This document shows, one piece after another, positions 1 to 6,649 of a stretch of 64,000 bases of DNA. The stretch's first letter is position 1, and each line of letters begins with the position of its first letter. Source of the stretch: CBDFHV01 sp965247705. GTDB taxonomy: Bacteria > Pseudomonadota > Alphaproteobacteria > Rhodospirillales > CAMCUA01. The notes under the pieces were generated by a model that saw nothing but the letters and a program-made list of their open reading frames with translations, was not told where the DNA came from and made no database searches. The position numbers were made by a program, and so were the translations under genes. The stretch is from assembly GCA_965247705.1 (NCBI GenBank), contig CBDFHV010000011.1, positions 1 through 64,000 on the forward strand, read 5' to 3'.

Positions 1-2
1 GG

Positions 3-824
3 CTATTCCTCTCCGAACCCCAACACGTCGAGCATGGAGTAGCGCCCCGGGGGCTTACCACAGGCCCACAGGGCAGCGCGGATGGCGCCACGGGCGTAGA
101 CGGCGCGGGACGAGGCCCGGTGGCCGAGCTCGATGCGCTCGCCCTCGGTGGCGAAGATGACCGTGTGATCGCCGGCCACGTCGCCGCCGCGAAGGGTGGC
201 GAAGCCGATCTGGCCGGGCCGCCGGGGGCCGGTGTGACCGTCCCGCACCCGTTCCGAGACCGCCTCGACGTCGACCCCCCGGCCATCCGCCGCCGCCCGT
301 CCCAGCGCCAGCGCGGTGCCCGACGGCGCGTCCACCTTGTGGCGATGGTGCATCTCCACCACCTCGATGTCGTAGTCCTCGCCCAACAGGCCAGCCACCT
401 GCCGGGTCAAGGCCAGCAGCAGGTTGATGCCGACGCTCATGTTGGCGGAGCGGACAACGGCCGTCTTCCTGGCCGCCGCGTCCAGGGCCGCTTCGTCGGC
501 GGCCGAAAACCCGGTGGTGCCGTTGACCAGGACCACGCCATGGCTGGCGGCCAGGGCGGCGTGGACGGCGGCGGCCTCGGGCACGGTGAAGTCCACCACC
601 CCGTCGGCGGCGGCGAAGAGCGCCGCCGCATCGTCGGTCACCATGTGCGGACCGGGGCCCAGGGCCTCGGGCGCCACCCCGGCCAGGGCCGCGATATCGG
701 CGCCGATGTGCGGGCTGCCGGTCACTTCGGTGCCGCCGGCCAGGGTACAGGCCTCGGACGCGGCCACCGCCCCCACTAGCATGCGCCCCATGCGCCCGGC
801 GCAGCCCACCACTCCGATCCGCAT
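3..824 (-). CDS. dapB: 4-hydroxy-tetrahydrodipicolinate reductase
   Basis: Catalyses the NAD(P)H-dependent reduction step of the diaminopimelate/lysine pathway in the cytoplasm. The N terminus has the nucleotide-binding glycine pattern GVVGCAGRMGRM. NGTTG lies near residue 102, and the family signature HHRHKVDAPSGTA near residue 160 includes the catalytic His-His and Lys. At 273 residues it has the usual family length. Two ATGs lie six bases apart. The inner one (824) is chosen because a GGGGAG Shine-Dalgarno sits about 7 bases upstream of it, but almost touches the outer one (830). The stop codon lies at the very edge of the window, so downstream neighbours are unknown. A DapC-like aminotransferase of the same pathway is encoded at 55.9 kb. 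Identification is secure. Confidence 0.97.
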   Translation of the reverse strand: MRIGVVGCAGRMGRMLVGAVAASEACTLAGGTEVTGSPHIGADIAALAGVAPEALGPGPHMVTDDAAALFAAADGVVDFTVPEAAAVHAALAASHGVVLVNGTTGFSAADEAALDAAARKTAVVRSANMSVGINLLLALTRQVAGLLGEDYDIEVVEMHHRHKVDAPSGTALALGRAAADGRGVDVEAVSERVRDGHTGPRRPGQIGFATLRGGDVAGDHTVIFATEGERIELGHRASSRAVYARGAIRAALWACGKPPGRYSMLDVLGFGEE

Positions 825-909
825 GGTCATTCTCCCCCCGAAACGGCCTTCGGACCGGGAGTGTAGCGCCTTTGAGCGGCGGAAATCACGCGCGCTTCTT
901 CCCTTGAAG

Positions 910-1001
910 CAAGGGGAACCACAGAGGCACAGAGAAGTCCTCTATGCGCTTTGCGCAATTTTCTTTCTCTGTGTCTCTGTGCCTCTGTGGTGAATTCCTT
1001 G
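910..1001. repeat. CACAGAG-family palindromic repeat, copy 1
   Basis: A long inverted repeat: the left arm at 918-936 (ACCACAGAGGCACAGAGAA) pairs with the right arm at 965-991. The loop contains a GCGC-TTT-GCGC core. Flanking CAAGG/CCTTG extends the dyad. The same arms and the GCGC-type loop recur at 23.9-24.2 kb and 25.5-25.9 kb. It fills most of the gap between dapB and the TPP enzyme. No coding potential is evident. Confidence 0.85.
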
Positions 1002-1024
1002 TTGGGGAGCAGGCGGTACCCGCC

Positions 1025-2680
1025 CTACCCCGCCACTTCGTCGAGGCGTTGCCAGGCGGAGATGTGCTGGAGGCTGGTGCGGACGCTGACCAGGGCGGCG
1101 CCGTCGTGGGCCATGGCCTCGGCGATGGCCGGCGCCAGCTCGGAGTCCGCCTCGACCCTGAAGCCCCGGGCGCCATGGGCCTCGGCCAGGGCGGCGAAGT
1201 CCGGGTTGCGCAGTTCGGTGGCGAAGGGCCGGCCCGGGTAGCGCTTTTCCTGGTGGTAGCGGATGGTGCCCCAGTTGGCGTTGTCGGCGATGATGATCTT
1301 GATCGCCAATCCGTACTGGAGCGCCGTCGCCAGCTCGGCCCCGGTCATCAGCATGCCGCCGTCGCCGACGAAGCACACGGTCTGGCGCTCCGGCCAGCGC
1401 AGCGCCGCGGCCACCGCCGCCGGCACCCCGGAGCCCATGGCGCCGACGGCCGTGCCGAGGAAGAAATTGGTCTGCTTGAGGCGCAGGTGCCGGTGCAGCC
1501 AGGTACCGAAGGTGCCGTCGTCGCTGGTCACCACCGCGTCGGGGCTCAGGTGCTTCTGCACTTCGGCCACGGCGGCGCCGAAGACGATGCCGTCGTTGGC
1601 CTTAATGCCGGGCCAGGCGGTAAGCGCGTCATTGAGGCGGTGGAGGCGGTCGTTCCAGTCCCGCCGCCCGGCCGGCGCCGGGCCCGGGTCGCGGGCCAGC
1701 AGGGCGTCGAGGAACAGGGCCGGATCGGCGGGAACGGGCAGGGCCGCCCGCCATACCCGGCCGGTCTCCGCCGGGTCCGGCCACACGTGGATCAGGGGCG
1801 CCTCCGGCACCGGCGCCCGGGGAAAGCGGTATCGCTGGGAGGTGAGTTCGCTCAGGCGTTCGCCCAGGGCCAGCACCAGGTCCGCTTCCATGTAGGCGGC
1901 AAGCTGGGGCTCCGGCACGCGGATCCCCAGGTAGCCGGCGCACAACGGGTGGTCGGCGTCGAACAGGTGGGGCCGGCGCTGGGTGGGAACTACGGGCACG
2001 GCCCAGGCCTCGGCGAAGCGGGTCAGGGCGGCCAGGGTGTCCAACCCGTACAGAAGGCCACCAGCGAGAACAAGGGGTTGCTTCGCGCCCCGCAGCATGG
2101 CCGCCGCTTGGTCCGCGTCCGCCGGCGACGGCGCCGGGCGGGCCGGTGGGGAAGGTGCTTGGACGGTTGCCTCGGTGGCGTCGTCGAGCAGATCTTCGGG
2201 CAGCACCACCACCACCGGCCCCGGGGTGCCGGCCGTGGCCAGATGGAAGGCGCGGGCGCAGATCTCCGACACCGTGTTGGGGTCCACAACGTCCAGCACC
2301 GCCTTGGCCGTATCGGAGAAAATCTTGGCGTAGTTCATCTCCTGCAACCCCGGCCGGCCCATGTGGGGCCGCTCCGCCTGGCCGACGAACAGCACCATCG
2401 GCACCGCGTCATGGAATGCGGCGTGGAGGGCGATGGAGGCGTTGCAGGCGCCGGGGCCGCGGCTGACGAAACACACCCCGGGGCGCTGCAGCATGCGCCC
2501 GTCGGCCACCGCCATGAAGCCGGCGCCGGCCTCGTGGCGGCAAACGACCAGCTGGATGCGGTCATGGCCCTTGAGGGCGTCCATGACGGCGAGGAAGCTT
2601 TCTCCCGGCACGCAGAAGGCCCGGTCGAGGCCGTGGGCGTCCAGGCTGTCGACCAGCAGGTGGGCGGCGGTACGTGGCAT
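1025..2680 (-). CDS. Thiamine pyrophosphate-dependent, acetolactate-synthase-like enzyme
   Basis: A 551-residue member of the TPP enzyme family that includes the acetolactate synthase catalytic subunit. The N-terminal pyrimidine-binding domain carries the activating Glu in CRHEAGAGFMA and the SRGPGACNASIA loop. A central FAD/nucleotide-fold domain follows, then the C-terminal pyrophosphate-binding domain with the GDGG motif (FVGDGGMLMTGAEL). The start ATG has a purine-rich AAAGAG upstream. No regulatory (ilvH-type) subunit lies nearby, so the substrate is uncertain: many family members are alternative carboligases or decarboxylases rather than true IlvB. It resembles the protein at 61126-62823, with the same domain layout and motifs. 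Family assignment is firm, exact reaction unknown. Confidence 0.85.
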   Translation of the reverse strand: MPRTAAHLLVDSLDAHGLDRAFCVPGESFLAVMDALKGHDRIQLVVCRHEAGAGFMAVADGRMLQRPGVCFVSRGPGACNASIALHAAFHDAVPMVLFVGQAERPHMGRPGLQEMNYAKIFSDTAKAVLDVVDPNTVSEICARAFHLATAGTPGPVVVVLPEDLLDDATEATVQAPSPPARPAPSPADADQAAAMLRGAKQPLVLAGGLLYGLDTLAALTRFAEAWAVPVVPTQRRPHLFDADHPLCAGYLGIRVPEPQLAAYMEADLVLALGERLSELTSQRYRFPRAPVPEAPLIHVWPDPAETGRVWRAALPVPADPALFLDALLARDPGPAPAGRRDWNDRLHRLNDALTAWPGIKANDGIVFGAAVAEVQKHLSPDAVVTSDDGTFGTWLHRHLRLKQTNFFLGTAVGAMGSGVPAAVAAALRWPERQTVCFVGDGGMLMTGAELATALQYGLAIKIIIADNANWGTIRYHQEKRYPGRPFATELRNPDFAALAEAHGARGFRVEADSELAPAIAEAMAHDGAALVSVRTSLQHISAWQRLDEVAG

Positions 2681-2704
2681 GGCTCTTTTCCCAGGTGCTT
2701 CCGC

Positions 2705-3193
2705 TCAGTTGCCCTTTTTTCGCATGGTGCCCATGCCGGTCGGACCCCGGTCGCCGACACCGCCAATCGGGACGGACACGGTGACGGCGCCGGCCTTGGC
2801 GAACGTCAAGGTCAGTGAAAGGGACTCACCCTTCACCAGGCGCTTTTCGAGTCCCATAAGCATGACGTGATGGCCGCCGGGCTGAAACGTGACGGAGCCG
2901 CCGGCGGCAATGGCAACATCCTTCACCGGGCGCATCTTCATCACGTTGTTGTCCATCAAGTGGGTATGGAGTTCCGCCCGTCTCGCCACCTCGGCCGACA
3001 CGGCCACCAGCCGGTCCTCGCTGGCGCCCGTGTTGCGCAGGGTCATGTAGGCGGCGCCGTTGGCGGCGCGACCGGCGGACGCCCGTGCCCAGGCACTCTC
3101 GACGACCATGGGGCCGATCCTGGTGTCCTCGGCCACCGCGGAGGCGGAGGTCAGGGCGAGAATGGCGGAAACGGCCAAGGTCAACTTGCGCAT
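2705..3193 (-). CDS. Periplasmic copper chaperone, PCu(A)C family
   Basis: Predicted 162-residue secreted protein. An upstream in-frame start exists at 3271, but ATG 3193 is preferred: it follows an AGAAAGGA ribosome-binding site and begins directly with a signal peptide (MRKLTLAVSAILALTSASAVA). The mature part has the PCu(A)C copper-binding Met/His pattern, seen as HTHLMDNNVMKM and later GGHHVMLMG. Such proteins deliver Cu(I) to the CuA/CuB sites of cytochrome oxidases, often together with SCO1. A SCO1 homologue occurs at 50.5 kb. The C-terminal tail after about residue 145 is Gly-rich and basic, and slightly longer than usual. Confidence 0.88.
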   Translation of the reverse strand: MRKLTLAVSAILALTSASAVAEDTRIGPMVVESAWARASAGRAANGAAYMTLRNTGASEDRLVAVSAEVARRAELHTHLMDNNVMKMRPVKDVAIAAGGSVTFQPGGHHVMLMGLEKRLVKGESLSLTLTFAKAGAVTVSVPIGGVGDRGPTGMGTMRKKGN

Positions 3194-3253
3194 GGGAAGC
3201 GTCCTTTCTCGACGGGAGGCGGATGGTATCGCGACAACACCGTCAGGGATATG

Positions 3254-3285
3254 TTGACGATTGACGTACATCGTAAATGTACTCT
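3254..3285 (+). promoter_or_regulatory. Putative higBA promoter with operator palindrome
   Basis: An AT-rich stretch just before higB contains a perfect inverted repeat, GTACAT-CGTAA-ATGTAC (3266-3282), overlapping TTGACG (-35-like) sequences. Toxin-antitoxin operons of the HigBA type are autorepressed by the antitoxin binding such palindromes. The exact -10 element is not clear. Confidence 0.5.
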
Positions 3286-3298
3286 ATTTTTGTGAGAC

Positions 3299-3586
3299 AT
3301 GATTTGGAGCTATGGAGACAAGAAAACAGAGGCCTTTGCCCGTGGCGAGGTCGTCAGAGACTTCGAAGGTTTCACCAATCAGGCCATCAAACGGCTGGCC
3401 ATCCTGGAAGCCGCGACATCGCTCAACGATCTGCAGATGCTTCGCGGCAATCGCTTGGAATCCCTGAGCGGTGACCGCGACAGGCAATACAGCATACGTA
3501 TCAACAGGCAATGGCGTGTCTGTTTTGAATGGCCCAGAAACGCCAGAGGCCCGACAAGGGTCGAGATTGTGGAATACCATCGATGA
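3299..3586 (+). CDS. higB: HigB-type toxin (RelE superfamily mRNA interferase)
   Basis: A 95-residue basic protein with the plasmid-maintenance killer/HigB fold: MIWSYGDKKTEAFARGE at the start, a central L..L...RGNRLESLSGDR segment, and the conserved C-terminal QYSIRINRQWRVCFEW strand pair. These proteins cleave translated mRNA on the ribosome. It is followed, with a four-base ATGA-type junction, by the matching HigA antitoxin, the toxin-first order typical of higBA. The local base composition is more AT-rich than its neighbours, suggesting horizontal acquisition. Confidence 0.93.
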   Translation: MIWSYGDKKTEAFARGEVVRDFEGFTNQAIKRLAILEAATSLNDLQMLRGNRLESLSGDRDRQYSIRINRQWRVCFEWPRNARGPTRVEIVEYHR

Positions 3587-3597
3587 AAGGAATAGCA

Positions 3598-3915
3598 ATG
3601 CTGAACGTCGCCGTACATCCGGGAGAAGTGCTGAGGGACGAGCTGGATGAGCGCGGCATCACGCCCACGGAGCTGGCCCGCCAGATCGCCGTGCCGCCCA
3701 ACCGACTGACCCAGATCATCAACGCCAAGCGCTCGATGACGGCGGATACGGCCCTCCGCCTGGGTCACTGGTTCCATCTCGACCCCCAGTTCTGGATGAA
3801 TCTGCAGGCTCAATTCGACTTGGTTGCCGCGGATCGCGCGGCGGGTAAGCGGATCAGGTCCTTGCCGACCGCCGAGGTTGCTTCCGACGAAACCCCTCGG
3901 CCGGGACTGGTGTAG
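3598..3915 (+). CDS. higA: HigA-type antitoxin, XRE helix-turn-helix
   Basis: A 105-residue DNA-binding antitoxin that neutralises HigB and represses the operon. It begins MLNVAVHPGEVLRDELDERG, the hallmark HigA N terminus, followed by a helix-turn-helix (LARQIAVPPNRLTQIINAKR) and the FWMNLQAQFDL segment. ATG 3598 has AAAGGA 8 bases upstream. An alternative ATG at 3583 overlaps the higB stop and would add five residues. The pair is a complete, intact module sitting between the copper chaperone and the succinate dehydrogenase genes. Confidence 0.93.
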   Translation: MLNVAVHPGEVLRDELDERGITPTELARQIAVPPNRLTQIINAKRSMTADTALRLGHWFHLDPQFWMNLQAQFDLVAADRAAGKRIRSLPTAEVASDETPRPGLV

Positions 3916-3918
3916 GTT

Positions 3919-4644
3919 TTGCCCGAGACCGCCGACACCCTGACCGTGGACATCTGGCGTGGCGGCGAGGCCGGGTCCTTCGCGACCTATCGGGTGCCGC
4001 GGCGGGAAAGCCAGACGGTGCTCGACGTGGTGACCCACGTGCAGCGGCACATCGACCCCACGCTGGCTTATCGGTTTGCCTGCCGGGTGGGGGTCTGCGG
4101 CACCTGCGCCATGACCGTCAATGGGGTGCCGCGCTGGACCTGCCGCACCCACGTGGCGAAGGCGGCCAGGAACGGCCGGGTTCGGGTGGCGCCGCTACGC
4201 AACCTGCCGGTAATCCGCGACCTGGTCGTCGACATGGCGCCCTTTTTCGACAAGTGGGCGGAGGCCCGGGGCCGCTTCGTGCCCGCGGCGGCGGACCGGG
4301 CGGACTTCGCCGAGGTGTCGCCAGAGTCCACCGAGCGCCAAGTCGTGGACGCGGGAATCGAGTGCATCGGCTGCGCCGTCTGCCATGCCGCCTGCGACGT
4401 GGTGGCCTGGAACCCGGACTACCTGGGGCCGGCGCCCCTCAACCGGGCCTGGACCCTGATTAACGACGTGCGCGACGGCGACCGGGCCGGCCACATCGCG
4501 GCGGTCGCGGTCGATGCCGGCTGCCATGCCTGTCACAGCCACCAGAACTGCACTCGCACCTGCCCCAACGGCCTTGATCCATCGGCGGCCATCGCCGGCC
4601 TGAAGCGGGAAGTCCTGGGCGCCGCCCTCAAGGGGGAATTGTGA
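3919..4644 (+). CDS. Succinate dehydrogenase/fumarate reductase iron-sulfur subunit
   Basis: A 241-residue electron-transfer subunit. The N-terminal ferredoxin-like domain has the 2Fe-2S cysteines C-x4-C-x2-C (CRVGVCGTC) plus a fourth Cys in PRWTC. The C-terminal alpha-helical domain carries CIGCAVCHAAC and CHACHSHQNCTRTCPNG, providing the 4Fe-4S and 3Fe-4S ligands. It starts with TTG, 3 bases after the higA stop, so the start is less certain than the rest. It overlaps the next gene by four bases. The flavoprotein partner follows the membrane subunits but is now separated by an IS630 element. The order B-C-D-A with fumarase downstream differs from the standard sdhCDAB operon. Confidence 0.92.
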   Translation: MPETADTLTVDIWRGGEAGSFATYRVPRRESQTVLDVVTHVQRHIDPTLAYRFACRVGVCGTCAMTVNGVPRWTCRTHVAKAARNGRVRVAPLRNLPVIRDLVVDMAPFFDKWAEARGRFVPAAADRADFAEVSPESTERQVVDAGIECIGCAVCHAACDVVAWNPDYLGPAPLNRAWTLINDVRDGDRAGHIAAVAVDAGCHACHSHQNCTRTCPNGLDPSAAIAGLKREVLGAALKGEL

Positions 4645-4988
4645 GCGAGTCCCAGAGCAAGGGGTTGGAGCTGTGGCTGTTTGTCGCCCAGCGGCTGAGC
4701 GCCCTGGTTCTGGCGCCCTTGGTGCTGGTGCACCTCATCACCCTGATCATCGCCGTACAGGGAGGCCTCAGCGCCGAGGAGATCCTGGGCCGCACCCGCG
4801 ACAACCTGGCCTGGGCCGCTTTCTACACCCTGTTCGTGGTCGCCGCGGGACTGCATGGGGCGATCGGGCTCAGGACCGTGGTGCGGGAAATGACGCCGTG
4901 GAAGGGTGCCGGGCTGACGGTGGCGGCCCTGCTGTTCTTCCTTTCCGTCGTGGCCTTGGGCATGAGCGCCGTGCGAGCGCTCCATTGA
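4641..4988 (+). CDS. Succinate dehydrogenase/fumarate reductase membrane anchor subunit 1
   Basis: A 115-residue hydrophobic protein with three predicted membrane segments (about residues 14-38, 57-77 and 90-110). The His residues in LVLVHLITL and AAGLHGAIG are candidate heme b ligands. The length and His pattern fit the SdhC/SdhD/FrdC anchor type. GTG overlaps the iron-sulfur subunit stop by four bases, and the gene ends TGATG, overlapping the start of the next anchor. This shows tight translational coupling in one operon. Confidence 0.85.
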   Translation: MSESQSKGLELWLFVAQRLSALVLAPLVLVHLITLIIAVQGGLSAEEILGRTRDNLAWAAFYTLFVVAAGLHGAIGLRTVVREMTPWKGAGLTVAALLFFLSVVALGMSAVRALH

Positions 4989-5347
4989 TGGCGGTTCCCA
5001 TGGAACGGCCGGGAAGCCTGCGCAACCACGCCGCCTATTGGGCTTTCGTGGTGCATCGGGCCTCGGGCCTCGGGCTGGCCCTGTTTCTGCCGGTCCACCT
5101 CTACGTGCTGTCCGCGGCGGTCGAAGACGGGGCGGGGCTGGAATCGTTCCTGCGCTGGGCCGACCGGCCCCTGGTCAAGCTCGCCGAGACGGTGCTGGTG
5201 GTGCTGCTGGCGGCCCACATGGCCGGCGGCCTGCGGCTGCTGGCGCTGGAGTTCCTGCCCTGGCGGGAAAGCCAGAAGCGGCGCATCGCGCTCGCCTTCG
5301 CCGTCACCCTGATCGTCGGGCTCCTGTTCCTGCTCAACGTGTTTTAG
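4988..5347 (+). CDS. Succinate dehydrogenase/fumarate reductase membrane anchor subunit 2 (cytochrome b type)
   Basis: A 119-residue integral membrane subunit with the SdhC-type motif VVHRASGLGLALFLPVHLYVL: HRxSG for quinone/heme, followed by a second His. Another His occurs in LLAAHMAGG. Three hydrophobic helices are visible. The start ATG overlaps the previous stop. Longer in-frame upstream ORF space is antisense-like noise inside the preceding gene. The next gene of the operon, the flavoprotein, lies 1.3 kb further on because of a repeat and an IS630 insertion. Confidence 0.87.
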   Translation: MAVPMERPGSLRNHAAYWAFVVHRASGLGLALFLPVHLYVLSAAVEDGAGLESFLRWADRPLVKLAETVLVVLLAAHMAGGLRLLALEFLPWRESQKRRIALAFAVTLIVGLLFLLNVF

Positions 5348-5411
5348 GGGCAGCGTGTGAATGAGGTGACCCGAAGAATTCCCCCCGGATTGACGCGGCG
5401 GCACCAGCGGG

Positions 5412-5480
5412 CGGGCGGGTCTGAGACCCGCCCCTACGCAACATCGGTACGTTGCGTAGGGGTCGGTCTGAGACCGACCC
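5412..5480. repeat. GGGTCTGAGACCC palindromic repeat, copy 1
   Basis: A compound palindrome. GGGCGGGTCTGAGACCCGCCC is followed by CCTACGCAAC...GTTGCGTAGG, then GGTCGGTCTGAGACCGACC. The same element recurs between hslV and hslU (40114-40203). Apart from this repeat, the 160 bases between the second anchor subunit and the IS630 element show nothing recognisable. Confidence 0.8.
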
Positions 5481-5505
5481 GCTTCAAGCTCGCCGGTTCA
5501 AGGCT

Positions 5506-6585
5506 CTAGTGTAGCGATTCCAACGCTTGTTTCCCTCGGTTGACCTTATCGATGATGGAACTGGCGGAAGCCGTCCAGGCGAAAGGCTTGGGGTCGGCGT
5601 TGTGCTGGTCGAGGTAGTCGTTGATGGCCATTTGCAATTCGACGATGGAGTGAAACACGCCGCGACGGATGCGCTTTCGGGTGATCTCGGCAAAGAAGCG
5701 TTCGACCAAGTTGAGCCACGACGCCGAGGTCGGCGTGAAATGCAGGTGGAACCGGGGATGGCGTTTCAGCCAGCGCTTGACCTCCGGCGTCTTGTGGGCG
5801 GCGTAGTTGTCGACGATCAGGTGGAGAGCCAGGTGCTTCGACGTCGCGCGGTTGATCTTGTTCAAGAAGCGGATGAACTCCTGATGGCGATGCTTCTGCA
5901 TGCATTGGCCGATGACCGTGCCGTCGAGCACGTCGAGCGCCGCGAACAGGGTGGTGGTGCCGTGGCGCTTATAGTCGTGGGTCATGGTGCCGGCCCGGCC
6001 CTTCTTCATCGGCAGGCCCGGCTGGGTGCGGTCGAGTGCCTGGATCTGGGACTTCTCGTCCACCGACAGGACGATGGCGTGCTCCGGCGGGTTGACATAC
6101 AGCCCGACCACGTCCTCGACGTTCTCGGCAAACCGCGGATCATTGGACAGCTTGAAAGTCGCCACCAGATGCGGTTTCAGCTCATGTGCCTTCCAGATCG
6201 CCTGAACGCTCGACGGCGCGATGCCCACCGCCTTGGCCATCGTTCGCAGGCTCCAGTGGGTCGCGTCCGGCGGCGTTTCCGTCTTGGTCTTCTCGATCAC
6301 CCGCATGACCACATCCGCCGCAAGCGGTGCCTTGCCCGGCGGGCGCGTCTTATCGCGGCACAAACCGTCCACGCCGGCCTCCACATAGCGCGTCCGCCAG
6401 CGTCGGATGGTCGGTTTGCTCACGCCCAAGCGGCGCTGGATCTCATCGGTGCCAACGCCGTCGCCGGCCAGCCGTACAATCCGAGCCCGTCGGACATGCT
6501 TCTGCGGCGTGTTGCCATTGGCGATCAACGCCTCCAGCCTGTCCTGATCCCCAGGCGCCAGCTGGATCCTCACTTTCTTCCCCAT
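5506..6585 (-). CDS. IS630-family transposase
   Basis: A 359-residue DDE transposase that moves the surrounding element. The N-terminal half has a helix-turn-helix (DEIQRRLGVSKPTIRRWR) and a winged-helix region. The catalytic half has the first Asp in VLSVDEKSQIQAL, the second in LHLIVDNYAAHKT, and the final Glu in SWLNLVERFFAEITRKRI, a complete DDE triad. It differs from copy 2 at three residues (a Met/Val, an Asn/Lys and the final His/Gln). Its stop codon TAG is built from the duplicated target TA plus the first flanking base, so the C terminus depends on the insertion site. Confidence 0.95.
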   Translation of the reverse strand: MGKKVRIQLAPGDQDRLEALIANGNTPQKHVRRARIVRLAGDGVGTDEIQRRLGVSKPTIRRWRTRYVEAGVDGLCRDKTRPPGKAPLAADVVMRVIEKTKTETPPDATHWSLRTMAKAVGIAPSSVQAIWKAHELKPHLVATFKLSNDPRFAENVEDVVGLYVNPPEHAIVLSVDEKSQIQALDRTQPGLPMKKGRAGTMTHDYKRHGTTTLFAALDVLDGTVIGQCMQKHRHQEFIRFLNKINRATSKHLALHLIVDNYAAHKTPEVKRWLKRHPRFHLHFTPTSASWLNLVERFFAEITRKRIRRGVFHSIVELQMAINDYLDQHNADPKPFAWTASASSIIDKVNRGKQALESLH

Positions 6586-6644
6586 GAACCCAGAATCGCA
6601 TCACACCTGCCCGATGGGAATCATTTGTTTCGAGCGGAACACTA
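5507..6644 (-). mobile_element. IS630-family insertion sequence, copy 1
   Basis: A 1,138-bp element, counting both target TA dinucleotides. Its ends are TAGTGTAGCGATTCCAAC on the transposase 3' side and, on the 5' side, TAGTGTTCCGCTCGAAAC when read inward. It carries one transposase on the minus strand, antisense to the operon it interrupts. The target was CTAG: TA is duplicated, flanked by C on the left and G on the right. It ends only five bases before the ATG of the succinate dehydrogenase flavoprotein gene. A second copy of the same length, differing at a few bases, is at 20241-21378. Confidence 0.93.
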
Positions 6645-6649
6645 GCGCC

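Noticed and set aside
944..2818. A 624-codon open frame on the plus strand
   Set aside because: It is antisense to the TPP enzyme gene, has no domain, and begins in repeat DNA. Long antisense frames are expected in GC-rich DNA.
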